Source of the DNA: Acidobacteriota bacterium
GTDB taxonomy: Bacteria; Acidobacteriota; Terriglobia; Bryobacterales; UBA6623
Direction of reading: 5' to 3'
NCBI GenBank assembly: GCA_016125275.1
Contig: WGMB01000003.1
Coordinates: 992,001-1,056,000 of the forward strand
Length of the DNA: 64,000 nt
Both the position numbers and the translations under genes were made by a program. Below, piece by piece: positions 19,199 through 27,324 of this stretch. The notes beneath the pieces are model-generated. The model did not search any database, was not told the DNA's origin, and saw only the letters and a program-made list of their open reading frames with translations. Each line of letters opens with the position of its first letter. Positions within the stretch are counted from its first letter, which is position 1.

Positions 19199-19281
19199 GT
19201 CGAAAGTCCTCCCTGCTTCGACGAGACTTCGTTCCGAGTATACTCGCCGGGCGCCGCTCCGCCGCCCGCTTTCCCGTGTGT

Positions 19282-19287
19282 TAAATT
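19282..19287 (+). promoter_or_regulatory. candidate -10 box, leaderless transcript of the first RraA-like gene
   Basis: TAAATT lies seven bases before the ATG at 19295, with no ribosome-binding site between them. The spacing supports 19295 over the ATG at 19289. Confidence 0.35.
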
Positions 19288-19294
19288 CATGCCC

Positions 19295-20175
19295 ATGCAA
19301 AAGCTGGTGATAGCCCTGTTGCTCCTGTCCGCGCCCGCCTGGGCCCAGCTCGAAGGCTTCGGCAAGGAAGAGCTGATCAAGTACACGGCCAAGAATCCGT
19401 TCGACCGCTTCGAGGACGGCCGGCCGAAGGTCCCCGACAAGTACTTGGAGATGCTCAAGGGCTCCTCGTCGGAGATGCTGTGGGGACCGCTGCGCGGCGC
19501 CGGCTACGAGCACCAGTGGGTGGGCGGCTGGCAGATCGTGCACCCGGAGAAGAAGCTCGTCGGGCGGGCCTTTACGGCCGTGTTCATGCCCGTGCGGCCG
19601 GACCTGGACGAGGTGATCGAGGCTGACGCCAAGGCCAAGGGGCTGGGCAAGAATGACAACCAGCGCGTGATCGACGCGTTGCAGCCCGGCGACGTGCTGG
19701 TGGTGGATCTGTTCGGAAAGATCGAAGGCGGCACCTTCGCCGGCGACAATCTTTCCACGGCCATCATTACGGCCACCGGCAACGGGTATGTGATCGACGG
19801 CGGCGTGCGCGACCTCGACGGCATCTACCCGCAGAACATGCCGATCTACGTGCGTGGCTTCGATGTCTCGGCCATCAAGGACGTGATGCTGATGGGCATG
19901 AACGTCCCGATCCGCATTGGCGGCACGACCGTGATGCCCGGCGACGTGGTGGTGGGCGACCGCGAAGGACTGAGCTTCATTCCGCCGCACGTGGTGGAGG
20001 AGGCGGCCAAGCGCTCGAAGATTCTCGAGCTGCATGACATCTGGACCAAGGGCAAGCTCGCCACAGGCAAATGGAAGGCCAGCGAGCTCTACCCCAGCCC
20101 GGCGACCCCAAGCTCAAGCAGGAGTACGAGGAGTGGCTGGCGAAGGAGAAGAAGAAGTACGGCATCGACGACTGA
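19295..20175 (+). CDS. exported RraA-family protein, frameshifted near the 3' end
   Basis: The product begins with a Sec signal peptide (LVIALLLLSAPAWAQ) and carries an RraA/HMG-aldolase fold: GDVLVVDLFGK, YVIDGGVRDLDGI with the Arg-Asp pair used by HMG/CHA aldolases, and MPGDVVVGDREGL. RraA proteins are normally cytoplasmic, so export is unusual. The frame breaks in the C run at 20098-20100: adding one C gives a C-terminus SPGDPKLKQEYEEWL ending with TGA at 20173-20175 (293 residues), whereas the sequence as given reads on in a low-complexity Ser/Arg frame to 20209. A homopolymer sequencing error is the simplest explanation; a true frameshift is possible. Paralogue at 21625. Confidence 0.75.
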
Positions 20176-20209
20176 TGTCCCTGGGTCGAGTCATCTTCGC
20201 CTGAAATGA

Positions 20210-21620
20210 CAAGACTGCTGCGATTGAGCCTGGCCCGCGGATTCTACGCACGCTAAGGAGGACTACAGTGACAAGAAAATGCTTCGTAATCAGCCCGATT
20301 GGACCGGACGGGAGCGAAACGCGAAAAAATGCGGACAAACTCCTGGAGTTGATACTTAAGCCGGCACTCGAGAAGTACGAATTCGAAGTTGTCAGGGTTG
20401 ACCACATTGCAAAATCTGGCTCAATTACAGCCGACATAATCGAGCTCGTGCAAACCGCAGAATTGTGCGTTGCCGATGTGACGGGCGGCAATCCAAACGT
20501 ATTTTATGAACTTGGACGGCGAAACGAGACAGGAAAACCCTGCCTGCAGCTTGCCCGAAAAGACGAGGTGTCGATACCATTCGACGTTTCCGTAATCCGA
20601 ACAATACCGTACGATTACAGTTCGGCGGAGGCTGCCCTAGACTGCGTCAAATCGATCAGGAAATTCGTTGACGAGTTCGAAAAAAATGGCTATGGCGAAT
20701 CGGGGAGCGGCGTCTCACTAGCGACTTTGTCGGCAACCGTAGACCGGATCGAGCGCAAGCTTGGCGCGCTGCAGGTCGCAGGGGGAGGAGGTTCTGGGCT
20801 GAGGCCCCAAATAGACGCAGCATTCGGCACCGACGAGTGGACTGCACAGTTGCAGTCCGCAGCCAATCCGAGGAATGCCTTCATGAAGGCGATCGCTGGC
20901 GGTGACCTCGAAAGTGCCTCGGGTCTTCTACCAAGATTGGCAAAACTCTATTCAGGAAATCCAGACTTGGTGGTCAGTTACGCAGGCATCCTTGCAGGTT
21001 TTGGAGACGAATCAGCCAAGGACTTGGCTCTCCGCCTCCTTGAGCAACACGCTTCAGGACTGCCCTTGGACACACTTAAGAATGCCATCGGATCGATCAT
21101 TCACTTCTATTCTGTGACTGATCGCGAGAATGAAGCGATACCGCTAGTGGAGCCCTTCATCGATAAGGCACTTCAACGCCCTGATCTCGACACTGACGAC
21201 AAGGCATTTTTCAATAATCAACTCGGGAAGCTATTTTATGGAGCCAAGGATTACAAGGCAGCCATAATTCGACAAAAAGCAGCGGTAGATCTCGCACCAG
21301 ATGAACCGGCCTATCTATATAACCTCTCTCTTGATTATCAGGCCGATGAACAGACAGCCAAAGCGGAAAAGATGGTCGATGAATATATCTCGCTGGGCGC
21401 GACGAGCGCCGACCAACTTTCCCACGCAGTTGAGATATATCGAGAGGTAGGGCGAATTGAAGATGCCGAGCGCGCCCTGGATAACCTGCGATCCATGGAT
21501 CCCGTCAAGGCCATTTTGATTAACTCGATGCGAGGTCTCAAATAGACCCAGGCAAGCAAGCCACACAGATACAAGACTTAGATTGATCCCAACCGCGAAG
21601 ATATCACAGGTTGGCACTTA
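20210..21620. other. AT-rich segment between two RraA paralogues
   Basis: From just after the first RraA gene to just before the second, the sequence is visibly richer in A/T, with codons such as AAA, AAT, ATA and TTT that are rare in neighbouring genes. It holds one gene. No inverted-repeat ends, target duplication or recombinase gene were seen, so the route of entry is unknown. Confidence 0.7.
20268..21545 (+). CDS. deoxyribosyltransferase/TIR-like domain protein with TPR-like repeats
   Basis: The 425-residue product has an N-terminal domain of about 130 residues of the nucleoside 2-deoxyribosyltransferase/TIR-like superfamily: KCFVISPIGPDGSETRKNAD, VVRVDHIAKSGSITADI, then CVADVTGGNPNVFYELGRRN, whose Glu is the candidate catalytic residue. 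Such domains recur in predicted bacterial conflict systems as nucleotide- or NAD-cleaving or sensing modules. A helical stretch at about 150-170 leads to TPR-like repeats (FFNNQLGKLFYGAKDYKAAI, YLYNLSLDYQADEQTAKAEK). GTG 20268 has a perfect AAGGAGG at 20255-20261. Codon use differs sharply from its neighbours, indicating transfer. Function not established. Confidence 0.75.
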   Translation: MTRKCFVISPIGPDGSETRKNADKLLELILKPALEKYEFEVVRVDHIAKSGSITADIIELVQTAELCVADVTGGNPNVFYELGRRNETGKPCLQLARKDEVSIPFDVSVIRTIPYDYSSAEAALDCVKSIRKFVDEFEKNGYGESGSGVSLATLSATVDRIERKLGALQVAGGGGSGLRPQIDAAFGTDEWTAQLQSAANPRNAFMKAIAGGDLESASGLLPRLAKLYSGNPDLVVSYAGILAGFGDESAKDLALRLLEQHASGLPLDTLKNAIGSIIHFYSVTDRENEAIPLVEPFIDKALQRPDLDTDDKAFFNNQLGKLFYGAKDYKAAIIRQKAAVDLAPDEPAYLYNLSLDYQADEQTAKAEKMVDEYISLGATSADQLSHAVEIYREVGRIEDAERALDNLRSMDPVKAILINSMRGLK

Positions 21621-21624
21621 TCTG

Positions 21625-22386
21625 ATGTTCAGTATTGCTCAACGATGCTGCCCTCTCGGTTTCGCCTTGCTGCTGACCGCTGCCCAAGCGTCGGCCCAGC
21701 TCGCGGGCTTCGGTCCCGACCAGCTTCGCAAGTACACGCCGCTCAACCCCTATGAGCGCCTGGCGGACGGACGCCCCGCGATTCCGGAGTATTGGCTGGA
21801 GAGGCTGCGCGAAGCCAGCACGACCCTCGCCCAGGAAGTGCTGGCGGAGCACGGCTACCCGAACCAGTTCGAGGGCGGCTGGACGAATCACGAGGCCGGA
21901 AAGAAGCTCGTTGGACGGGCGTTTACGGCGCAGTTTCTGCCCGATCGCCCGGACGTGATGGAGATCGCCGAGGCGGATTCGAAGGCGCGCGGCGAGGACG
22001 CCCATCCCACCAAGCGCGTGATCGACCTGCTGAGCCCCGGCGACGTGCTCGTGGCCGACATCATGGGCCGGGTGGAGAAAGGGCAGTTCGGCGGCGACAA
22101 CCTGATTCTGGGCCTGTTTCTGCAAACGGGCAGAGGGTTCGTGATCAACGGCTCCTTCCGCGACCTGGACGGGGTGGCCGAGCACGGCATGCCCGTGTTC
22201 GTGCGCGGCTACCACCCGGGCGTGCGTGAGGACGCGATGCTGAGCGGGGTGAACACGCCGATTCGCATCGGCCGCGTCACGGTGATGCCGGGCGACGCCG
22301 TGCTGGGCGACCGCACGGGCGTCGTGTTCATCCCGCCACATCTGGTGGAAGCGGTGGCGCGCGCGGCGTTCGAACGGCGGCAGTGA
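21625..22386 (+). CDS. exported RraA-family protein, second copy
   Basis: 253 residues with a signal peptide (PLGFALLLTAAQASAQ). It is clearly paralogous to the product at 19295: both start their mature region with QLxGFG and KYTxxNPxxRxxDGRP, share GGW near residue 80 and KKLVGRAFTA, and end the fold with VMPGDAVLGDRTGVVFIPPH. The GSFRDLDGV stretch keeps the Arg-Asp pair of RraA-type aldolases. It lacks the C-terminal tail of the first copy. ATG 21625 starts the signal peptide; an upstream in-frame TTG at 21583 lies in AT-rich sequence and is less likely. Confidence 0.8.
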   Translation: MFSIAQRCCPLGFALLLTAAQASAQLAGFGPDQLRKYTPLNPYERLADGRPAIPEYWLERLREASTTLAQEVLAEHGYPNQFEGGWTNHEAGKKLVGRAFTAQFLPDRPDVMEIAEADSKARGEDAHPTKRVIDLLSPGDVLVADIMGRVEKGQFGGDNLILGLFLQTGRGFVINGSFRDLDGVAEHGMPVFVRGYHPGVREDAMLSGVNTPIRIGRVTVMPGDAVLGDRTGVVFIPPHLVEAVARAAFERRQ

Positions 22387-22422
22387 ACTTTCCTCTCCTG
22401 GTCGCGTTCTTCGAGAGGAGCC

Positions 22423-22548
22423 ATGATGTTCGAAGCGGCCGGGAGCCTGATCGAGCTCTTCATCGAGATCGCCGCCATCCTCTACCGGCTGGCGGACCAT
22501 TTCGCGACTCGGAAACTGCAATCCGAGACCGACAAACCTTCTCCTTGA
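22423..22548 (+). CDS. small 41-residue hydrophobic-helix protein
   Basis: A short frame with two adjacent ATG codons (22423 and 22426) preceded by a strong GAGAGGAG ribosome site. The predicted product has one amphipathic to hydrophobic helix (GSLIELFIEIAAILYRLADH) and a polar C-terminus. It is not recognised. It starts 36 bp after the second RraA gene, and its stop codon overlaps the TTGACA of the padR promoter. The good ribosome site is the main evidence; it could be a chance frame. Confidence 0.45.
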   Translation: MMFEAAGSLIELFIEIAAILYRLADHFATRKLQSETDKPSP

Positions 22549-22591
22549 CAGGCTAGGAGAGCCCGCGTTACTCTCCTAGCTCAACTAGGAG
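22545..22591 (+). promoter_or_regulatory. padR promoter with overlapping palindromic operator
   Basis: A perfect TTGACA lies at 22545-22550. A perfect inverted repeat, CTAGGAGAG (22553-22561) and CTCTCCTAG (22571-22579) with a 9-bp spacer, spans the spacer and -10 region. A third half-site CTAGGAG at 22585-22591 contains the AGGAG ribosome site of padR, whose ATG is at 22596. No good -10 hexamer is visible. The layout fits autorepression by PadR, which would block both transcription and the leader. Confidence 0.7.
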
Positions 22592-22595
22592 TCCC

Positions 22596-22937
22596 ATGGC
22601 ATCCACCGCGGAGCTGCTGCCCGGCACGCTCGACTTGCTCATCCTCAAGGCCGTCTCGCTGGGACGCCAGCATGGCTACGGCGTGCTGTTGCGCATCGGC
22701 CAGATCTCCGGCGACGCGCTGCAGGTGGAACAAGGGTCGCTGTACCCCGCCCTGCACCGATTGGAGCACCAGGGCCTGCTCGACGCCGAGTGGGGCGTCT
22801 CGGAGAACAATCGTCGGGCCAAGTTCTATGGCCTGACTGAGGCCGGGCGGCGTCGGCTGGAGCAGGAATCGGCCAGTTGGAACCGGCTGGCCGCCGCCAT
22901 CGCGGCCGCGCTGGCCGCCGGGCCGCAGGAGGCCTAA
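22596..22937 (+). CDS. PadR-family transcriptional regulator
   Basis: A 113-residue winged-helix repressor. The PadR core is clear: LPGTLDLLILKAVS, HGYGVLLRI, VEQGSLYPALHRLEHQGLLDAEW, NNRRAKFYGLTEAGRRRLEQE. The short C-terminal helix is of the dimerising PadR-s2 type. It is followed after 3 bp by the ADOP permease gene, the typical acidobacterial arrangement, so its target is probably its own operon through the palindrome at 22553-22579. The inducer is unknown. Confidence 0.92.
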   Translation: MASTAELLPGTLDLLILKAVSLGRQHGYGVLLRIGQISGDALQVEQGSLYPALHRLEHQGLLDAEWGVSENNRRAKFYGLTEAGRRRLEQESASWNRLAAAIAAALAAGPQEA

Positions 22938-22940
22938 CCG

Positions 22941-25601
22941 GTGCGAGTGCGGCTCCGTTCGTTCGCCAAGGCTTTGTTCCGAGGCCGCCGAGAGCGCGCC
23001 GACTTGGCCGACGAGATCCGCTTTCATCTGGACTGCCGGGCGAAGGATCTGGAAGAAGCGGGCGTTCCGCGGGAGGAAGCGCGCCGCCGCGCCCGCGTGG
23101 AGCTGGGTTCGGCCGCGGCGTATGTGGAACAAGCGCGGGAGGCGCGAGGGATTCGGCTGTTCTCGGAGCTGGCGCAGGACTTGCGCTACGCCGCCCGGTC
23201 CGTCCGCCGGAATCCCGGGTTCTCAGCGGCTGTCGCGGCGACCCTGGCGCTCGGCATCGGGGCCAATGTCGCGGTCTTTTCGGTGGTCAACGCCGTTTTG
23301 CTGCGACCCGTCGGCGCGCCGGACGCCGATCAGGTGGTGGTCTTCGGCACGGCCCGGGAGGGGCTGCCGCCGTCCGGCGGGTCGCCGACGCGCTTCAACG
23401 CCTGGCGCGAAATGGACGACCTGTTCGAGGACGTCTCGGCGTACCGCTACGCCGACATGAACCTGACCGGGGGCGCATTCCCCGAGCAGGTGCGCGTCGG
23501 GCAGGTTTCGGCCGGCTACTTTCGGCTCTTCGGGCTGACGGTCGGGCGAGGTCGGCTGTTCGGCCCGAGCGAGGACCTGCCCGGCGCGGGCGGGTACGCC
23601 GTGATCAGCGACGCCTTCTGGGAGCGGCGCTTCCAACGCGACACGGCGGTCCTCGGACGGGCCCTGGAGCTGGGCGGCGAGATCCATCAGATCCTCGGCG
23701 TGCTGGCGCCCGGCGCCGACGGAGACGCTTGGAACCCGGTGGATGTCTGGATCCCTTTCCAGATCGACCCCGCCAGCATGGACCAGGGGCACTTCTTCAG
23801 CGTCGCGGGACGCATTCGCCCGAGCGTCGGGCAGGACTTGATCGAGCGGCGGCTCGCGCTGGCCTCGGACGCCTTTGCCGGGAAGTTCCCCGACATCGGC
23901 GGACGCTTGGGCGGCTCTCGCTTCGTCGTCCGCCGCATCCAAACCGTAGTAGGAGGCGACGCCGAGCGGCCCCTGCTCATCTTGACCGGCGCCGTGGCGT
24001 TCGTGCTGCTGATCGCCTGTGCGAACGTCGCCAACTTGCTGCTGGTCCGGGGCGTGGGCAGGGCGAGGGAGATCGCCATTCGGGCGGCGATTGGGGCGGA
24101 TAGGAGCCGCCTGGTGCGGCAGATGCTGACCGAGAACCTGGCCCTGTGGCTGCTTGGCGGCGCTTTGGGCGTGGGCCTCGGGCTGGCCGGCATCCGCGCC
24201 GTGCTGGCCTTCGACACCGGCGGCCTGCCGCGGATCGGCGCGGACGGCGCCGCCGTCTCGGCCGACTGGCGGGTGCTGTTGTTCGCCGCGACCGTCACGC
24301 TCGGTACGGGCCTCATGTTCGGGATCGTTCCAGCCTGGAGGGCCGCTCGCCCGAACCTCAACGCGATGCTGCATGCCGCAGGCGGCGTTTGGCAGCAGAT
24401 CGCCGGCCGGCGGGTGGACGGCAAGAGCGTTCTGGTGGGAGCCGAGGTCGCTCTGGCGCTGACGTTGCTGGTGGGAGCCGGCTTGCTGATCCGGACTTTC
24501 GTCGCCATGCGGTCCGTCGACTTGGGCTTCGAGCCGCGGCAGGCTCTCGCCATCCAGCTTTCGCTGGCGGGCGGCAAGTACCAGCGGACCGAGGCGGTGA
24601 CGAACCTCTTCGAGGGCTCCTTGGAGCGGATCCGCGCGATTCCGGGCGTCGCCGAGGCCGCGGCGGGATGCTGCCTGCCCACTGGGGGCGCGCCCAACGC
24701 CTCGTTTACGATCGAGGGCCGGGAACCGGACGGGGCGTACCCACGAGCCAACATGCCCACCGTCACCCCGAGCTACTTCGACGCGCTCGGGATTCCGCTC
24801 GTGCGGGGCCGGTTCTTCGGTGACCACGACCGCGCCGGGGCTCCGGCGGTGGCCATCGTCAGCCAGGCCTTGGCGCTGCGCGACTGGCCCAACGGCGACG
24901 CCTTGGGCGCCAGGGTCGCCATCGGCCCGGCCGCCAAGGCCAACTATCTCGAGATCGTCGGCGTCGTGGACGACATCCGTTCCCCGGCGGACGGCAACCC
25001 GGCCCCGATCCTCTATATTCCGGCCGCCCAGAACCCGGACGGCGCGACAGCCTACTATGTGCGGCAGCCGACCTCCTGGATCATCCGCACGAACGGCCCA
25101 CCGGCCGCTTTGGCGGACCGGGTGCGAAAGGAGCTCGAGACGACGAGCGGACTGCCGGCGGTGGGGATGCGGTCGATGCGGGAGGTGGTCGCCGAATCCA
25201 CCCGGCGCGAGGACTTCAACCTGCTGTTGATGAGCCTGTTCGCCGCCGTGGCGCTGTTGCTGGCGGCGGTGGGGACGTTCGGCGCGATGGCCTACTCGGT
25301 CCGACAGAGAGAGCGGGAGATCGGCGTCCGGCTGGCGTTGGGGGCAACCTCGGGCCAGATCGTCCGCGAGTGCACGCTCCGTGCGATGCGTCCGGCGCTG
25401 GCCGGGCTGACGGTCGGGGTCGCGGCGTCGCTCGGCTTGGCGCGGTCGTTAGAGAGCCTGCTGTTCGGCGTGGAACCGCTGGACCCGGCCGTGTTCCTCG
25501 CCGCGCCGCTGGCGCTGGGCTCGGTGGCGCTGGCGGCTGCGTGGCTCCCGGCGCGGAGGGCGAGCCGAGCGGCGCCCAGCCGAGCCCTGCGCTGCGAGTA
25601 G
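22941..25601 (+). CDS. ADOP/MacB-like ABC transporter permease
   Basis: 886 residues with the architecture of the acidobacterial duplicated orphan permease family (TIGR03434). The N-terminal part of about 80 residues (LADEIRFHLDCRAKDLEEAG and EEARRRARVELG) is followed by a membrane segment and a MacB-type periplasmic core, three central membrane segments (ILTGAVAFVLLIACANVANLLLVR onward), then a second core and the C-terminal permease with GVRLALGATSGQIV. These permeases lack a nearby ATPase; none is seen here. The start is GTG 22941, with AGGAGG upstream. Probably cotranscribed with padR and repressed by it. Confidence 0.92.
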   Translation: MRVRLRSFAKALFRGRRERADLADEIRFHLDCRAKDLEEAGVPREEARRRARVELGSAAAYVEQAREARGIRLFSELAQDLRYAARSVRRNPGFSAAVAATLALGIGANVAVFSVVNAVLLRPVGAPDADQVVVFGTAREGLPPSGGSPTRFNAWREMDDLFEDVSAYRYADMNLTGGAFPEQVRVGQVSAGYFRLFGLTVGRGRLFGPSEDLPGAGGYAVISDAFWERRFQRDTAVLGRALELGGEIHQILGVLAPGADGDAWNPVDVWIPFQIDPASMDQGHFFSVAGRIRPSVGQDLIERRLALASDAFAGKFPDIGGRLGGSRFVVRRIQTVVGGDAERPLLILTGAVAFVLLIACANVANLLLVRGVGRAREIAIRAAIGADRSRLVRQMLTENLALWLLGGALGVGLGLAGIRAVLAFDTGGLPRIGADGAAVSADWRVLLFAATVTLGTGLMFGIVPAWRAARPNLNAMLHAAGGVWQQIAGRRVDGKSVLVGAEVALALTLLVGAGLLIRTFVAMRSVDLGFEPRQALAIQLSLAGGKYQRTEAVTNLFEGSLERIRAIPGVAEAAAGCCLPTGGAPNASFTIEGREPDGAYPRANMPTVTPSYFDALGIPLVRGRFFGDHDRAGAPAVAIVSQALALRDWPNGDALGARVAIGPAAKANYLEIVGVVDDIRSPADGNPAPILYIPAAQNPDGATAYYVRQPTSWIIRTNGPPAALADRVRKELETTSGLPAVGMRSMREVVAESTRREDFNLLLMSLFAAVALLLAAVGTFGAMAYSVRQREREIGVRLALGATSGQIVRECTLRAMRPALAGLTVGVAASLGLARSLESLLFGVEPLDPAVFLAAPLALGSVALAAAWLPARRASRAAPSRALRCE

Positions 25602-25619
25602 CCGGGCGCCGGTCCGGCT

Positions 25620-25625
25620 TATAAT
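25620..25625 (+). promoter_or_regulatory. TATAAT box of a leaderless transcript
   Basis: A perfect TATAAT is followed by six bases and then the GTG start at 25632. There is no ribosome-binding site. No consensus -35 was found 16-18 bp upstream. Confidence 0.55.
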
Positions 25626-25631
25626 CGAGCC

Positions 25632-27194
25632 GTGGCGTTAACGAGAATCCTGGCGGCGCTGCTCGCCCTCCCCCTCTGCTTGGCGGCCCAGGCCGCGCGG
25701 CCAGTCGTCGCCATCGGCGGCATCGTCCATGAGACGAACACCTTCAACCCCAAGAAGACTACCTTGGCCGGCTTCGAAGAAGGCATCCGCGGCGCCGAGG
25801 GCATCGTGCGCGGGCAGAAGATCATCGAGGAGTTCTCCGACGCCAACAGCACCACCAGCGGATTCATCAAGGGCGCCAAGGAAAACGGGCTGGAGCTGTT
25901 TCCGACGATCATCGCCGGCCCGCAGACCATCGGCACGGTGACCGACGAGGCTTTGGACACGTTGACGCAGGAGCTGATCGAGCGGCTGCATGCGGCGCCG
26001 AAGCTCGACGGCATTCTGCTGTTCCTGCACGGCACGATGGTGGCCGAGAGCTACCCGCACGCCGACGCGGAGGTCGTCCGCCGGGTGCGGGCGGCGTTCG
26101 GCAATGACATCCCGATCGTGGTGACCTCGGATTTCCACGCCAACGTCTCCGAAGAGATCGTGAAGCTGACCACGGCGGTGGTGACCTACAAGGAGAACCC
26201 GCACCTGGACGCCATGCAGGCCGGAGAGCTCGGCGCGAAGATCCTGGCCCAGACCATCGCCGGCAAGGTCAAGCCGGTGCAGGCGATCGCAAAGCCGCCG
26301 ATGAACTACAACCTCATCTTCCAGAACACGGACGAGGAGCCCTTCCGCACGGTGACCGAAGAGAGCCGCAAGCTCGAGAAGAACCCGAAGGTGCTGGCGG
26401 CCAGCGTTTCGGGCGGCTACCAGTGGGCGGACATCCCGGCCATGGGTCCGAGCGTGGTGGTGGTGACCGACAACGACCCCGAGCTGGCCCAACGCGAAGC
26501 CAAGCGCCTGGGAGACATGCTGTGGGCCACGCGAGATCGCCTGAATCTCGACCTGCCCGACGCCGCCGAGGCGGTCCGCTTGGCGATGGCTGCGCCCGAA
26601 GGCCCCATCACCTTGATGGACACCGGGGACAACATCGGCGGCGGCTCCTCCGGCGACAGCACGTTCATCCTCGACGAGCTCCTGAAGCAGAAGGCGACCG
26701 GCTGGGTGGTGGTGATCTCCGACGCCGAGGCCAACCAGGCGGCGTTCCAAGCCGGCATCGACGGCAAATTCGACATGCTGGTCGGCGGCAAGACCGACGA
26801 CATGCACGGCAATCCGGTACGGGTGAGGGGCCGCGTGAAGCTGCTCAGCGACGGCCGGTTCATCGAGACCGAGGCACGCCACGGCGGCGGACGCTACTGG
26901 GACATGCTGCCCACGGCCCTGATCGAAGTGGAAGGCTCGACGCGCGACCTGCCGAATCTTTTGATGCTCACGCGCAAGCGGGTGATCCCGTTCAGCCTGC
27001 ACCAGCTCATCAGCCAGGGCGTCTCGCCGGAGCGCCAGAAGATCCTGGTTGCCAAGGGCACCATCGCGCCGCGCGCGGCCTACGGCCCGATCTCCAAACA
27101 GGTGATTGCGGTGGATACTCCGGGAATTACGGCGGTCAACCCAAAACACTTCCAGTACAAGCACGTGCGGCCTGGGCTGTTCGGCATCGAGTAA
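25632..27194 (+). CDS. M81-family (MlrC-like) metallopeptidase, exported
   Basis: 520 residues beginning with a signal peptide (ILAALLALPLCLAAQA). The MlrC N-terminal domain shows GGIVHETNTFNP, ILLFLHGTMVAESY, VTSDFHANVSEEI and VVTYKENPHLDA; the C-terminal domain shows MDTGDNIGGGSSGDSTF and VGGKTDDMHGNPV. MlrC was named for microcystin breakdown, but most homologues have unknown substrates. The signal peptide suggests periplasmic action, which is not universal in the family. Start GTG 25632 is supported by the TATAAT spacing. Confidence 0.85.
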   Translation: MALTRILAALLALPLCLAAQAARPVVAIGGIVHETNTFNPKKTTLAGFEEGIRGAEGIVRGQKIIEEFSDANSTTSGFIKGAKENGLELFPTIIAGPQTIGTVTDEALDTLTQELIERLHAAPKLDGILLFLHGTMVAESYPHADAEVVRRVRAAFGNDIPIVVTSDFHANVSEEIVKLTTAVVTYKENPHLDAMQAGELGAKILAQTIAGKVKPVQAIAKPPMNYNLIFQNTDEEPFRTVTEESRKLEKNPKVLAASVSGGYQWADIPAMGPSVVVVTDNDPELAQREAKRLGDMLWATRDRLNLDLPDAAEAVRLAMAAPEGPITLMDTGDNIGGGSSGDSTFILDELLKQKATGWVVVISDAEANQAAFQAGIDGKFDMLVGGKTDDMHGNPVRVRGRVKLLSDGRFIETEARHGGGRYWDMLPTALIEVEGSTRDLPNLLMLTRKRVIPFSLHQLISQGVSPERQKILVAKGTIAPRAAYGPISKQVIAVDTPGITAVNPKHFQYKHVRPGLFGIE

Positions 27195-27324
27195 CGGAAG
27201 GCCCGGCGCAGGGCTCTCCCTGGTGTCGCCCGGCCGCTGGACCTGTGCGCGCGACGCCCGAAAAAAGGGGCGCTGCGGCAGTTTACCCTGCTAGGCTCAG
27301 GGAGGGCCTAGGGCCGGGAAGGGA

